Shown: positions 17,014-26,254, counted from the first letter of the stretch. The stretch is 39,178 bases of DNA from an uncultured Planctomyces sp. (GCA_937899075.1 CALDJX010000047.1:1-39178), one strand, 5' to 3'. Program-made: numbers and translations. The notes: generated by a model from the letters alone, not told the origin.

Positions 17014-19371
17014 TCACGCACTGCGTTGCTGGTCCGGGTACTTGATCCGACCATGGTAAATCGCGATCAAAGATTGTGTCAGCGATTCTTCGATGGTGCG
17101 AATCTCACTGAGCGTCAGCGGGCTTTCTTCAAACTGCCCGTCGAGAAGCTTGTCCATGGTGATTTTATGAACGAGCGTTGCAATGCGACGAGGGGTTGGT
17201 TCGCTAAGTGTTCGGCTGGCACTTTCGACAGCGTCTGACAACATCATGACGCCGGCTTCTTTGGTCTGCGGCTTTGGGCCGGGATACCTGAACGACGATT
17301 CTTCTGCGTCAGTTCGATGGTCAGAGTCGGCTTCGGCCTGCTTCTTTGCCTCATGGTAAAAGTATTGAACCAGCGTTGTGCCGTGATGCTGCTCGATAAA
17401 GTCGATCATGGGCCGAGGCAGGTGATGCTCAAGTGCCAGGTCGACTCCGTCTTTGACGTGTCCGATGATGATCAGAGTGCTCATTGCCGGTGCGAGCGCA
17501 TCATGCCGGCTTTTCATGCCTTCGGTCATGTTCTCGATGAAGTATTCAGGCTTGAGCATTTTTCCGATGTCGTGGAAGTACGCCCCGACTCGGACGAGCA
17601 GGCCATTGGCACCGATCGATTCCGCGGCGGTTTCGGCGATAGTCGCGACGGAGATTGAGTGGTTGTAAGTTCCCGGCGCGCGGCGGACGAGTTCCTGCAG
17701 CAGCGGATGCGAAATGTCGCTCATCTCGAGCAGGCTGATGTCTGTCACCACGCCGAACGCTCGCTCGATAAACGGCAGGCTGCCGGCGACAAGGAAGCCG
17801 GCACCCAGGCACCAGGCGGCTCCTTTGCAGGCTTCGGAAATCAGTTGGCCGTCCGACCAGATGATGTCCAGAGACTGGCTGTTCAGAACGCCCATCCCGC
17901 AGTCGACGACGAAGAACGCGATGCCGGTGACGAATCCGACTTTAATCAGAGTTGATCGCGATGGCACACTCGAAAGCATGATGACCGCCGTCGCCGAGAC
18001 GCTGATCAGAACGACGAACTCGGTCAACGCGCCGGACGTGGCCAGCGTCAGTAGAAGGCTGATCGTCATGGCGGTCAGCGCGCCCATGATCTGGTTGTAG
18101 GCGACTGCAATAATCATCGCCATGACAACGACAGGGACGACTTCAGCACGAAGGACCGGAGTTTGCGTCGACCAGCAGGCGAGCCCGACTGCCAGGATCA
18201 TCGATCCCAGATAAACGGCCAGTCGCGAGTACGAGTGCGTCAGGCCGGATTCGTTGCGGACAAGGTACGCGCCGTTGATCACGGCCAGCACGATCATCAT
18301 CAGCAGGACGGTGCCGGTTCGAATCAGCCGTAAATAAACCGGGACCTGTTTTTCCGCCTGGTTGTACTCGGCACGGAGCAGCTCCACTTCCTGCTCGCCG
18401 ATCAGCTCGCCCGGACCGACCAGAACCTGGCCCTGATACCACTTTTCGTAAACGACATCGACGTTGTCTTTCGCTTCACGCAAAGTTTCCGCCGTTTGCT
18501 GGCGGTCATAATTCAGGGTCGGTTCAATATGGGAAGTCAGCCATGCTTCGATGGAAGGCCGAATAGTTGCCAGCAGAGGAACTGACTCCCAGGTTGCAGA
18601 AATTCTTCCTCCTGGCTTCATCATGGTTGGGAGGTGGACGTCGCTGACTCCCGCAATGATTGCCGGGGCCGATTCGTCGGCTTCGACAGCCAGTCTTTGC
18701 CCAGGGATCAATTGACGACGCTCGACAGCCTCGGGGTCAATGATTCCGGGGCGGTCCAGGACGTGAAGTAGCTGCTGAAACTCGGCGAGCAAGCCGGCAA
18801 TTCGATCGATCCGCGACTGTTCAGTGACTCCGACCGTCGTTTGATCGGCGGCACGAACGAGACGAAACAGGATCTTGTATTTTTCTTCTGGAGTCGTGAC
18901 GGTCGCTTTGTCGTCGGCGCTGGCTTTGCCGCCTGGCGTCAGTCCGAAAGCTTCCTTGACATCTTCGGACAGGCTTTCGAAAGACGTGCTTTCCGTGATG
19001 GCGAGAAAGTCAGCTCGCAGCTCATCTGTCAGCGTGTCCGTCTGAAGTTCTTCCCGACGAAAGTGGAGAGGCACACGCGCGGCGACTTGTTCCCGCCGTC
19101 GTTCAGTTTCTCTCGCGTTGATTCTCTGAAAATCGACCGTGGCGAGGATCCCGTGAGCTGGGCGGTCTCCGTGACGCCAGGCGAACGGCGTCTTCCAGGC
19201 CTGAACGACGAGAGAAAGAATCATGATCGCCAGCAGGCACAGTGACAGCCGCGCGAGAACTCCGCGGTCGCGCAGCGGCTTCATCGCACGGGCAATAGTG
19301 CCGTGAGATGTCCCGATAGTGCGGCGAGACGCACGCTTGCGTCTCGAATGCTTCTGCCCGATGACCGCCAT
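17014..19371 (-). CDS. 7TM-HD membrane phosphodiesterase, PgpH-like
   Basis: A 785-residue protein with the architecture of PgpH: one N-terminal membrane helix (about 41-60), an extracytoplasmic 7TM-HDED domain (about 65-350), seven hydrophobic segments (about 355-550), and a cytoplasmic HD domain. The HD domain has H600-D601 in VGAYFHDIGKMLKPEYF, preceded by the TYNHSISVA histidine and followed by ALEHHLPRPMIDFIEQHHGT, the HD-GYP-like ligand set for a metal pair. PgpH in Listeria degrades cyclic di-AMP; the same activity here is inferred. The stop lies 28 bases before ybeY and the start is 134 bases after phoH, the standard phoH-pgpH-ybeY order. The N-terminal 30 residues are very basic, so ATG at 19284 is an alternative start. 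Confidence 0.92.
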   Translation of the reverse strand: MAVIGQKHSRRKRASRRTIGTSHGTIARAMKPLRDRGVLARLSLCLLAIMILSLVVQAWKTPFAWRHGDRPAHGILATVDFQRINARETERRREQVAARVPLHFRREELQTDTLTDELRADFLAITESTSFESLSEDVKEAFGLTPGGKASADDKATVTTPEEKYKILFRLVRAADQTTVGVTEQSRIDRIAGLLAEFQQLLHVLDRPGIIDPEAVERRQLIPGQRLAVEADESAPAIIAGVSDVHLPTMMKPGGRISATWESVPLLATIRPSIEAWLTSHIEPTLNYDRQQTAETLREAKDNVDVVYEKWYQGQVLVGPGELIGEQEVELLRAEYNQAEKQVPVYLRLIRTGTVLLMMIVLAVINGAYLVRNESGLTHSYSRLAVYLGSMILAVGLACWSTQTPVLRAEVVPVVVMAMIIAVAYNQIMGALTAMTISLLLTLATSGALTEFVVLISVSATAVIMLSSVPSRSTLIKVGFVTGIAFFVVDCGMGVLNSQSLDIIWSDGQLISEACKGAAWCLGAGFLVAGSLPFIERAFGVVTDISLLEMSDISHPLLQELVRRAPGTYNHSISVATIAETAAESIGANGLLVRVGAYFHDIGKMLKPEYFIENMTEGMKSRHDALAPAMSTLIIIGHVKDGVDLALEHHLPRPMIDFIEQHHGTTLVQYFYHEAKKQAEADSDHRTDAEESSFRYPGPKPQTKEAGVMMLSDAVESASRTLSEPTPRRIATLVHKITMDKLLDGQFEESPLTLSEIRTIEESLTQSLIAIYHGRIKYPDQQRSA

Positions 19372-19505
19372 GGTTAAGCGCCGGTCCGGTCAGAATGACC
19401 TGTTGCGGTGAGACAAGGACGAGAAAGACGTGATGCTGTGAGCTTCAATGGTTTCTCTTGATTGGTGTAAACCGTCGGTCGGGCGGCGTTGTCCGAAGCG
19501 AGGGC

Positions 19506-20651
19506 TTACTTTTTTCTGCCCTGCGTCGCATCACCCTTCGGCAGCGAATCGTCGTAGGCTCGCACAATGTCACGCACGAGCCGGTGACGGACGATATCCT
19601 GACCAGACAGCTCGACCGCTTCAACTCCAGGTATCCCTTTCAGTCGCCGAGTTGCATCCATGAGTCCCGATTTGACGTTGTCCGGCAGGTCATCCTGAGT
19701 CGGGTCGCCCGTTACGACGATGCGTGAATTCTCGCCCATTCTGGTCAGAAACATCTTCATCTGAGTCGACGTTGTGTTCTGAGCTTCGTCGAGAATTATG
19801 AACGTATCATTAAGAGTTCGGCCACGCATGTACGCCAGCGGGACGATCTCGATAATGTCGTTTTCCATGTACCGCTTAACCTGGTCGAAGCTGACGATGT
19901 CGGCCAGCGCGTCCAGCAACGGTCGCAGATACGGATTCACTTTCGCCAGCAGATCGCCTGGAAGAAATCCGAGTTTTTCTCCAGCTTCGACTGCCGGTCG
20001 GACCAGAACGATCTTCCGGACCAGTTCTGTCCGCAGCGCGTTCAGAGCCATCGCGACCGCCAGGTAAGTTTTTCCGCAGCCGGCCGGGCCGAGACAAATG
20101 ACGAGCTCGTGTTCACGAATCGCCTCGACATACCGAGCCTGGCCTTCCGTTCGTGGTTTGACTCGTCGAGCTTTCTCGAACAGATCGATGCCACCCAGAT
20201 CGGGCATGTCACTCTGCGTTGGGCCAGAAGTGCCGTGACTACGCGGCCCGCTCCCTGACCGATTGAGATTCGAAGTTCGTATTTCAGAATTCCGTGTTTC
20301 ATCGGGCGAAGGGGCCGACGACTGGGAAATCGCCGTCAAGTTGTCGGGTCTGGACGGCATGTCCAGATCCGGAGTCGGGCAGTGTCGATCGAGCGTCGAC
20401 TCGATTTCCGACGGAATCAGTTCGCCGTACTTTTCGACGATCCGTTTCAAGTCGGAAAATACGCGACGGCCGATTTCAACCTGAGCAGGCTCGCCGCTGA
20501 GTCGAAGTTCCTCGCCGCGGATGACGACATGAATTCCCAGGCGATCGCGAATTTTTCGCAGATACTGGTCCTGGCAGCCGAAGAGAATCCGGATCTGCTC
20601 CTGACTCTGAAACTCAAGACCCTCAGTAAACGTAAGTGTTTCAGATGACAT
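19506..20651 (-). CDS. phoH: PhoH family ATPase (YbeZ-type)
   Basis: A 381-residue PhoH-like P-loop ATPase/RNA helicase-related protein that in other bacteria acts with YbeY in rRNA processing. The N-terminal domain contains a KH-like segment (IRDRLGIHVVIRGEELRLSG). The P-loop GPAGCGKT is at residues 188-195 with K194, Walker B is FIILDEAQN, and RIVVTGDPTQDDLP matches the family's sensor region. Between the two domains is a 50-residue Ser/Pro-rich linker (about 98-150) that is longer than in typical PhoH proteins. The ATG at 20651 starts the frame directly after a TATGACATC-type region without a strong ribosome site. It is the first gene of the leftward phoH - HD - ybeY - CorC cluster and diverges from the FHA gene. 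Confidence 0.94.
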   Translation of the reverse strand: MSSETLTFTEGLEFQSQEQIRILFGCQDQYLRKIRDRLGIHVVIRGEELRLSGEPAQVEIGRRVFSDLKRIVEKYGELIPSEIESTLDRHCPTPDLDMPSRPDNLTAISQSSAPSPDETRNSEIRTSNLNRSGSGPRSHGTSGPTQSDMPDLGGIDLFEKARRVKPRTEGQARYVEAIREHELVICLGPAGCGKTYLAVAMALNALRTELVRKIVLVRPAVEAGEKLGFLPGDLLAKVNPYLRPLLDALADIVSFDQVKRYMENDIIEIVPLAYMRGRTLNDTFIILDEAQNTTSTQMKMFLTRMGENSRIVVTGDPTQDDLPDNVKSGLMDATRRLKGIPGVEAVELSGQDIVRHRLVRDIVRAYDDSLPKGDATQGRKK

Positions 20652-21040
20652 AAAGTCCTCGAGTCAGTTCTTATGATGCCAGTCTTGTGGTCCCCGGTTC
20701 GGCCGCTCACCGTTGCTGTCTGATCTGTGACAGACATCGAACCTGTTTATGTGTTTCGCACAATTTTACGTCGCCGCGGGAAGATTCAGAAAGTACGTAT
20801 TCCACGGAATGGCTATTCTGACGAAACTTCCGATGCAGGCCATTGACAAGCCACTGTGTCCACATAGGCAACAAGTGGTTACTTTGTTTTGAAATGTCAT
20901 GTCCAAAAGCGGCGGTCGGGCATGGCCGGAGCGGACACTGGCAAGCGTGTGCGGGTTCTCGAAGATCGGGCACAAACAGAGTCGCGACCGAAATCGATGA
21001 CTTCTCGACACGACAGGCTGATAAGAGCGAAGGACGACCG
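20652..21040. other. Divergent promoter region
   Basis: This 389-base gap separates leftward phoH and rightward FHA gene starts and must contain both promoters. I see no further gene. The plus frame open from 20843 continues into the FHA gene but its first part has the composition of non-coding sequence. Confidence 0.5.
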
Positions 21041-21457
21041 ATGGCTGAAGAAGAATTCACAATATTTGAGTCGGCGAGACAGACCGTCGGCGACATTGCT
21101 CTCTCTGACTTTCAGCGCTACGACGCTCGCCTGCGGATCGTCGGTGCCTTGACTCCGATTGCCGGACACACGACCGAGAAGCTGGTCATCAGTGAATCTG
21201 AAGCCATTATCGGTCGCGACCCAAAGTCGAAGATCGTATTGTCCGACAGCGGTGTTTCGCGGCAACATGCTCGCGTTTATCAGACCGACACGGATTTTGT
21301 GATCGAAGACCTGGGCAGCAGTAATGGGACTTATGTTGACGGAGTCCCGATTGTTTCCTGTGTCCTGCACGGCGGAGACAGTGTGCAGATTGGGCATTCT
21401 TTGTTTCTGTTCGACCGTTTGCTTGAGCACGTTGTGGATGATGGCAGCAACGGTTGA
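21041..21457 (+). CDS. FHA domain protein
   Basis: A 138-residue cytoplasmic protein that is almost entirely a forkhead-associated domain, a phosphothreonine-binding module. The core is visible: IIGRDPKSKIVLSDSGVSRQHARV (GR and SRQH being the phosphate-contacting motifs) and then EDLGSSNGTYVDG. About 40 residues precede the domain. The start at 21041 (MAEEEF) has AAGGA 8 bases upstream. It would read serine/threonine kinase signals, which planctomycetes have in number, but no kinase is in this window. The next gene, a metallo-beta-lactamase-fold hydrolase, is 57 bases downstream and could be co-transcribed. Confidence 0.92.
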   Translation: MAEEEFTIFESARQTVGDIALSDFQRYDARLRIVGALTPIAGHTTEKLVISESEAIIGRDPKSKIVLSDSGVSRQHARVYQTDTDFVIEDLGSSNGTYVDGVPIVSCVLHGGDSVQIGHSLFLFDRLLEHVVDDGSNG

Positions 21458-21514
21458 GTGTTTTGAATTTTCCGGCGGGCAAGCCTTTTCAGGATAGCAA
21501 CACAGGTTCAACGG

Positions 21515-22429
21515 ATGAGCGATCTAACGGTTCGATTCTGGGGTACGCGAGGGTCGATACCGACTCCCGGCCGGAAGACGAAAAAATACGGTGGCAACAC
21601 AACGTGCCTCGAAATTCGGCATGAGGACACGCTCCTGGTCTTTGACGCCGGCAGCGGGATTCGAGAACTCGGCATGTCCTGGCTGAACGAATTCGCGGGG
21701 AAGCCCGTCGATGCTTCGATCGTGTTTACCCATTTGCACTGGGATCACATTCAGGGCTTCCCGTTCTTTTCATGCGGATACATGCCGCAGAATTCGTTCA
21801 CGATCTGGGGCGAGGAACGGGAATCGACCGGTGTCGAGCAGTTCCTTTCCGGGCAGATGACCGGCTACTATTTTCCGATCGAACTGTCCGCGATGCAGGC
21901 CAAACTGACGTTCAAGACGATCGAAGGCCCGTTCGAAGTCGGGAAAATCAAGATCACGCCGTTTCCGTTGCCTCACCCTGGCGGGTCACTGGGTTATCGA
22001 GTTGAGGCAGACGGTGCCGTGTTCGTCCTGGCGACCGATTCCGAGTTCGACCAGATTGCTCTCAATAAGGATGAGCTGGCGAAGAATCATTTGGCCAGTC
22101 GCAAATACCCGGCAGAAGTGATCGACTTTCTGGCGGGCGCCAATCTGATCGCAATCGACACGCAATATACCGACAGCGTTTATCCGCAACGAGTCGGCTG
22201 GGGGCACAACTCAATTGCCACCGTTGTCGACCTATGCAATCAGGTAAAGCCGGACATGGTGGCGATGTGCCATCACGATCCGCAGAGCACCGACCAGATG
22301 GTCAGCAATATGTCAGACGATGCGGCCAAGCGACTGAAACGCGACGGTTCAGACACGCTGGTGTTCGCGGCTCGAGAAGGCATGACCGTGAAGGCTCATC
22401 GTCCCAAGCCGCCACCGGCACTCAACTGA
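21515..22429 (+). CDS. Metallo-beta-lactamase-fold hydrolase
   Basis: A 304-residue metal-dependent hydrolase. MRFWGTRGS-type N-terminus (VRFWGTRGSIPTPG) and GGNTTCLEI are hallmarks of the PhnP/RNase Z-like branch of the fold. The metal motif FTHLHWDHIQGFPFF gives H73, H75, D77 and H78; LPHPGGSLGY, ATDSEFD and MCHHDPQS supply the remaining ligands. All ligands appear intact, so it should be active. Members of this branch cleave cyclic nucleotides or other phosphodiesters; the exact substrate here is unknown. It follows the FHA gene at 57 bases, a pairing that suggests, but does not show, a signalling role. Confidence 0.88.
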   Translation: MSDLTVRFWGTRGSIPTPGRKTKKYGGNTTCLEIRHEDTLLVFDAGSGIRELGMSWLNEFAGKPVDASIVFTHLHWDHIQGFPFFSCGYMPQNSFTIWGEERESTGVEQFLSGQMTGYYFPIELSAMQAKLTFKTIEGPFEVGKIKITPFPLPHPGGSLGYRVEADGAVFVLATDSEFDQIALNKDELAKNHLASRKYPAEVIDFLAGANLIAIDTQYTDSVYPQRVGWGHNSIATVVDLCNQVKPDMVAMCHHDPQSTDQMVSNMSDDAAKRLKRDGSDTLVFAAREGMTVKAHRPKPPPALN

Positions 22430-22672
22430 GTGTTGACTTGCTCCAGACTCCGTCTTGTCCCCTGATCGTGAATTGGGCTACAAACCGTGTCCGGTCGGAA
22501 TTCGCGGAGAAAGTCCGCGGACTCGGTCGCTGTTTTGCGGATATGAATTCAGCATTCTGTAATGAGAATGCTGGCGATCGGTTGCTGGTTTTGTGTGGGG
22601 AGCACGAGACTGGTTGCTCGATTAAAAGATGGATCGCGTTTGAACCGCGACTCTCAAGGGATGGAGAGAACG

Positions 22673-23980
22673 ATGCTGTCAGCTCGTCACAGCCTGGTTG
22701 GGCTCGCAACTGCTTTTGCCATATTCGTCAGCGGTTGTGGTGGAGATTCGACGTCGCCGCAGACTGCGGAATCCGGTTCCGGGGCGACCGTCACGACTCC
22801 GGCAGCGCCATCGTCTGAAGCTGGAGGACTCCCGACGGCATCGATTTCTGCGGGCGCCGCTTCAACTCCTGATCTGGATTCGCCCGAAGCGAAAGCTGCC
22901 GCGGCGGCCAACCAGCGCGAAGCTAGTGGCCCGGCCCAGAAAGGCTCGCCTCGTTGGCTGGTTCTTGAAATGACCAAGCTGCGGATGCAGCCGTTTCCAG
23001 AAACCGACGACATCGAAAAGCAACGCGCCGCTCGACGATCGCGCAACCAGGAGATCGTCAAACTTGCTGAAGAAGCGATCGCCAAAACTCACCAGGAACC
23101 AGAGCTGGAAGCGGTCTTCAATGTGGCCGTTCATCGGCTGATGGAATCGCACCTTGAACTGTCGCTACAGGGCGACCAGGACAGTGTCGATGCCTTATTC
23201 AGTTTCGCGGACTCTTTCTACGCTCGTGATCCGAAGTCGCGAGCGGCGTCGGAATCGGCTTACATCCTCTCCCGATTCGCTCACAAGAACGCTCAGTATT
23301 CAGGGCAGCAGGACGTTCGTTATCTCCAGGAGTTCTCTCGGCAGGCTCGGTCGTTCGCGGAACGTTTTCCGGCTGAGCAGGAGCGTGCTGTCGGACTTCT
23401 GAACGACGCCGCTGCAACGTGCGATTTCCACGGGATGCGCGAAGAAGCGATCCTCTGCTTTGAAACGCTTCGCCAGAAGTTTGCCGACGCACCACAAGCC
23501 CAGCAGGCAATTCCAGCATTGCGACGTCTGAACCTGATCGGAAAGTCGCTCGACCTTGGCGGCCCGACCCTCGACGGTGGATTCATTTCCGTCGCCGATT
23601 TCAAAGGCTCGCCCGTGCTGGTTGTTTTCTGGTCGAGTCAGGCCGCTCCGTTTGTCGAGCAGGCGGCATCGATCATCGCGACGACTGAAAAGTACGAAGC
23701 ACAAGGTTTGCAGGTGATCGGCGTGAACCTCGACATGGACGAGTCAGCCATCGACGCCTTCCTGGAAAAATCCAACATGGGCTGGCGAACCGTCTTCCAC
23801 ACCGCGCCAGAACGCCGCGGCTGGAACCACCCGGTCGCCGTTCACTACGGAGTGACCACCATTCCCCAAATCTGGCTGGTCGACGCCGAGGGAAAAGCAG
23901 TGACGACCTCGATCGCTCCGAAAGACCTCGACGCTACGTTGGCAAAACTCCTGCCACCGTCGAAGGCTGCTGCGAATTGA
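22673..23980 (+). CDS. Lipoprotein with cysteine-less thioredoxin-like domain
   Basis: A 435-residue predicted lipoprotein. The start at 22673 (MLSARHSLVG) has GGAGAG 4-5 bases upstream and gives a textbook lipobox IFVSGC with C22; starts at 22661 or 22562 are possible but spoil the signal. A Ser/Thr/Ala-rich linker follows, then a helical repeat region (about 95-290), then a TlpA/AhpC-like thioredoxin domain (about 295-430). Strand-turn landmarks GFISVADFKGSPVLVVFW, VIGVNLDMDESAIDAFL and TIPQIWLVDAEGK fit the family, but W320 is followed by SSQAAPF where thiol enzymes have a Cys-X-X-Cys. It cannot therefore do dithiol chemistry in the usual way and may be a binding or structural protein of the periplasm. 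Confidence 0.85.
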   Translation: MLSARHSLVGLATAFAIFVSGCGGDSTSPQTAESGSGATVTTPAAPSSEAGGLPTASISAGAASTPDLDSPEAKAAAAANQREASGPAQKGSPRWLVLEMTKLRMQPFPETDDIEKQRAARRSRNQEIVKLAEEAIAKTHQEPELEAVFNVAVHRLMESHLELSLQGDQDSVDALFSFADSFYARDPKSRAASESAYILSRFAHKNAQYSGQQDVRYLQEFSRQARSFAERFPAEQERAVGLLNDAAATCDFHGMREEAILCFETLRQKFADAPQAQQAIPALRRLNLIGKSLDLGGPTLDGGFISVADFKGSPVLVVFWSSQAAPFVEQAASIIATTEKYEAQGLQVIGVNLDMDESAIDAFLEKSNMGWRTVFHTAPERRGWNHPVAVHYGVTTIPQIWLVDAEGKAVTTSIAPKDLDATLAKLLPPSKAAAN

Positions 23981-24068
23981 AATCCGGAGGGCCGGTTTCC
24001 ACTGGCCGTTTTGAATTCGGATAAGCAACATTCGGCGGTTAGGAACCGGCTCTGCGCAACTGGGCGAT

Positions 24069-24230
24069 CTACACGTCTGGTTTACTGGGTGGCGTGCGAT
24101 CGTTGTCGGGCTTGTCGTTTCGTGGATGTCGGTCCGCCATTGAGACCAGCAGAATGATCAGTATGGCTCCCCCGACCACTGGCATTGCCAACTGCCCCAG
24201 ATAAATAAGTTGTGCGATTCCCCATTCCAT
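24069..24230 (-). CDS. Possible 53-residue single-TM protein
   Basis: An ATG at 24230 opens a frame with stop at 24071-24069. The protein starts MEWGIAQLIYLGQLAMPVVG, continues as one hydrophobic helix (about 8-30, ending ILIILLVS), and then has a charged tail (MADRHPRNDKPDNDRT). The clear membrane helix plus hydrophilic tail looks like a real small membrane protein. No strong ribosome site is seen, so this remains tentative. It lies alone in the gap between the lipoprotein gene and the sulfatase gene, in the sulfatase direction and beyond a palindromic element. Confidence 0.5.
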   Translation of the reverse strand: MEWGIAQLIYLGQLAMPVVGGAILIILLVSMADRHPRNDKPDNDRTPPSKPDV

Positions 24231-24283
24231 GACGTTTGCTTTCGGCTGTAAGCCAGTTCTGAGCGAGTTGAGGATCGCTGCTA

Positions 24284-24348
24284 AACGCTGATTCCCACTA
24301 ATAGATTCCTCTGCCTGACATTAGTGAAGATTAGCATCTATCAGCGTT
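24284..24348. repeat. Nested inverted repeat 3' of the sulfatase gene
   Basis: Outer arms AACGCTGAT (24284-24292) and ATCAGCGTT (24340-24348) enclose inner arms CACTAAT (24296-24302) and ATTAGTG (24320-24326). The right side has ten extra bases between inner and outer stems, including a further TTAGC matching GCTAA at 24280-24284. The element is AT-richer than the surroundings. It lies 54 bases after the sulfatase stop and could shape the end of that transcript. Confidence 0.75.
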
Positions 24349-24402
24349 CCCAATTCTTGAGCATGGCGAGTCGGGTTCCGGTTTCCGTTCCAGCCTTTCA
24401 GA

Positions 24403-25824
24403 TTACTTTTTCTTCTTGTTCCGATTCGCAACGTTGAACAAGGGGAAGGTTTCGGATTCGACGTGAGCTTCTTTGAGCAGGTCTTCGAGTTGCTCGACCT
24501 TTTCCGGGTGCCTCTTCGCGATGTCGTTTTCTTCGCCGATGTCCTTGCTCAGATCGTACAGCTGCAGCGGGGCTTTAGGGCTCTTGAAGATGTCTTCTCG
24601 AACGCCTTTCCACTGGCCCATGCGGACGGCCTGCTTGCCGCCTCGTTCCGTAAATTCCCAGTAGAGATACTGGTGCGGTGTCTGTTCGGAAATCTTCCCA
24701 AGCAGCGTCGGCACGTACGAGATTCCGTCGACGTTGTTTGGCGTTGAGGCTTTTGCAAGTTCGCAAACCGTCGGCAGCAGATCCCAGTGCGCCGAGACGA
24801 GAGCGGTTGTTGTTCCAGCTGAGATTTTTCCGGGCCAGCGAGCGATCAGCGGTGCTCGGATGCCGCCTTCGGTCAGGTCGCGTTTGTGGCCTCGCAGCGG
24901 CCCGTTGCTGTCGAAAAAGTCCGGCATGTGGCCGCCTTCTTTATGCGGGCCGTTGTCCGAGGTCAGCATGACCAGCGTGTTGTCGTCGATCTTTAACTCT
25001 TTCAGCAGGGCGAGAATCTCGCCAACCTGCTCGTCCATCATGGTCATCATGCCGGCGAAACAGGCAGCCGGATTCTTGATCTCCGGGCCTTTGTACTTGC
25101 CGACTTTGTCTTCGAATTGCGGAAACTTTTTGCGGAACGGAGCCGCGTATTTTTCCGGAACGTGCATCGCCGCGTGAGGAATCGTCATCGGCACGTAGCA
25201 GAAGAACGGTTTGTCCTTGTTGGCTTTGATGAAGTTCAGCGTCGCTTCCTGGATCGGGTACCCGGAGTAAACCTTGCCGCCGAGCTGCACCTTCTCGCGA
25301 TCGTGCCAGAGGTAGTCCGGGTAGTAAGTATGAGCCTGACGCTGGCAGTTGTAGCCGAAGAACTTGTTGAAATGTTCCGTCGGATCACTGGCCGAGCCCG
25401 GAGAACCGAGTCCCCACTTGCCGAACATGCCCGTCTGGTAGCCGGCTTTCTGCAGCAGTCGCGGCAGCGTCACAATGTCCGCCGGCATCGGAGCCTGGCC
25501 TTCCGGCTGAATCTCGCGGTTGCCTCTCACGACGGCGTGCCCGGTGTGCAGCCCGGTCATCAGGCAACACCGAGTCGGTGCGCAGACCGTGCTGCCCGAA
25601 TAATGATCGGTGAACTTGAGACCTTCCGCCGCCATGCGGTCGATGTTCGGCGTCTCGAAAAGTTTTTGCCCGTAGCAGCTCAGGTCACCATACCCGGCGT
25701 CGTCCAGCAGGATGTAAACGACGTTCGGCCGAGACGAATCAGCAGCCTGCGATGTCGTCGTCAGGCAGGCCAGAACGGCGAAGAGGGCCACTGTCAGAAA
25801 CATTCGAAACGCGTGTGACAACAT
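24403..25824 (-). CDS. Secreted sulfatase (formylglycine type)
   Basis: A 473-residue type I sulfatase that would cleave sulfate esters, probably of algal polysaccharide, outside the cytoplasmic membrane. The signal peptide is clear (residues about 1-28, ending SQA-AD). The metal-binding LLDDAGYGDLSCYG (D41, D42) follows. The formylglycine motif CAPTR at C81, in STVCAPTRCCLMTG, is intact, and TSDNGPHKEGGH and VSAHWDLLPTVCELA are conserved C-terminal parts. Activation needs a formylglycine-generating enzyme encoded elsewhere. The start at 25824 (MLSHAFRM) has AAGGA 7 bases upstream; the longer frame to 25869 is unlikely. The exact substrate cannot be told. The C-terminus is a lysine run (NRNKKKK). 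Confidence 0.94.
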   Translation of the reverse strand: MLSHAFRMFLTVALFAVLACLTTTSQAADSSRPNVVYILLDDAGYGDLSCYGQKLFETPNIDRMAAEGLKFTDHYSGSTVCAPTRCCLMTGLHTGHAVVRGNREIQPEGQAPMPADIVTLPRLLQKAGYQTGMFGKWGLGSPGSASDPTEHFNKFFGYNCQRQAHTYYPDYLWHDREKVQLGGKVYSGYPIQEATLNFIKANKDKPFFCYVPMTIPHAAMHVPEKYAAPFRKKFPQFEDKVGKYKGPEIKNPAACFAGMMTMMDEQVGEILALLKELKIDDNTLVMLTSDNGPHKEGGHMPDFFDSNGPLRGHKRDLTEGGIRAPLIARWPGKISAGTTTALVSAHWDLLPTVCELAKASTPNNVDGISYVPTLLGKISEQTPHQYLYWEFTERGGKQAVRMGQWKGVREDIFKSPKAPLQLYDLSKDIGEENDIAKRHPEKVEQLEDLLKEAHVESETFPLFNVANRNKKKK

Positions 25825-26254
25825 GGTCGTTCCTTGAGAAGCAGAGATGCAGGGCGGTTGAGTCGGCATTCGATGAGGTGATCCGGCTCGACCGAATCGA
25901 GTCGACGATGGTAGTCCGAGACGAATCTCTCAGCCACGGAGCCACCGTCAAACGCGCGGAACTTTGCCGATTCTGCGGATTTCTCCTGTCGTAGCGGTCC
26001 TGCCGAAGCCGATCAAACATGCAGAACACCGTGCCGGTGTGTGTCGTCGCTGATTTGCGCGAGGCATTCTGGCTAGCGAAACGGCGAGTCACGGACGACT
26101 CGAATTGCTTAAGGAGTTCCCCGATCGACAAGGATGTTGATGACGGGAACTTCTGACAAAACCATGCGGATGTGAATCGGTCTGGCGAGTTCGCTCGTGC
26201 AGCCGACCGCGTTCGATTTCGCTTAGTACGAGACCAGAAGTGAAGGGGAAGCAA
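25825..26254. other. Divergent spacer between sulfatase and small secreted protein
   Basis: About 430 bases with no convincing gene. A minus-strand frame over 25739-26533 crosses both flanking genes and has no believable composition. Promoters for the two diverging genes must be here; I cannot place them with confidence. Confidence 0.45.
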
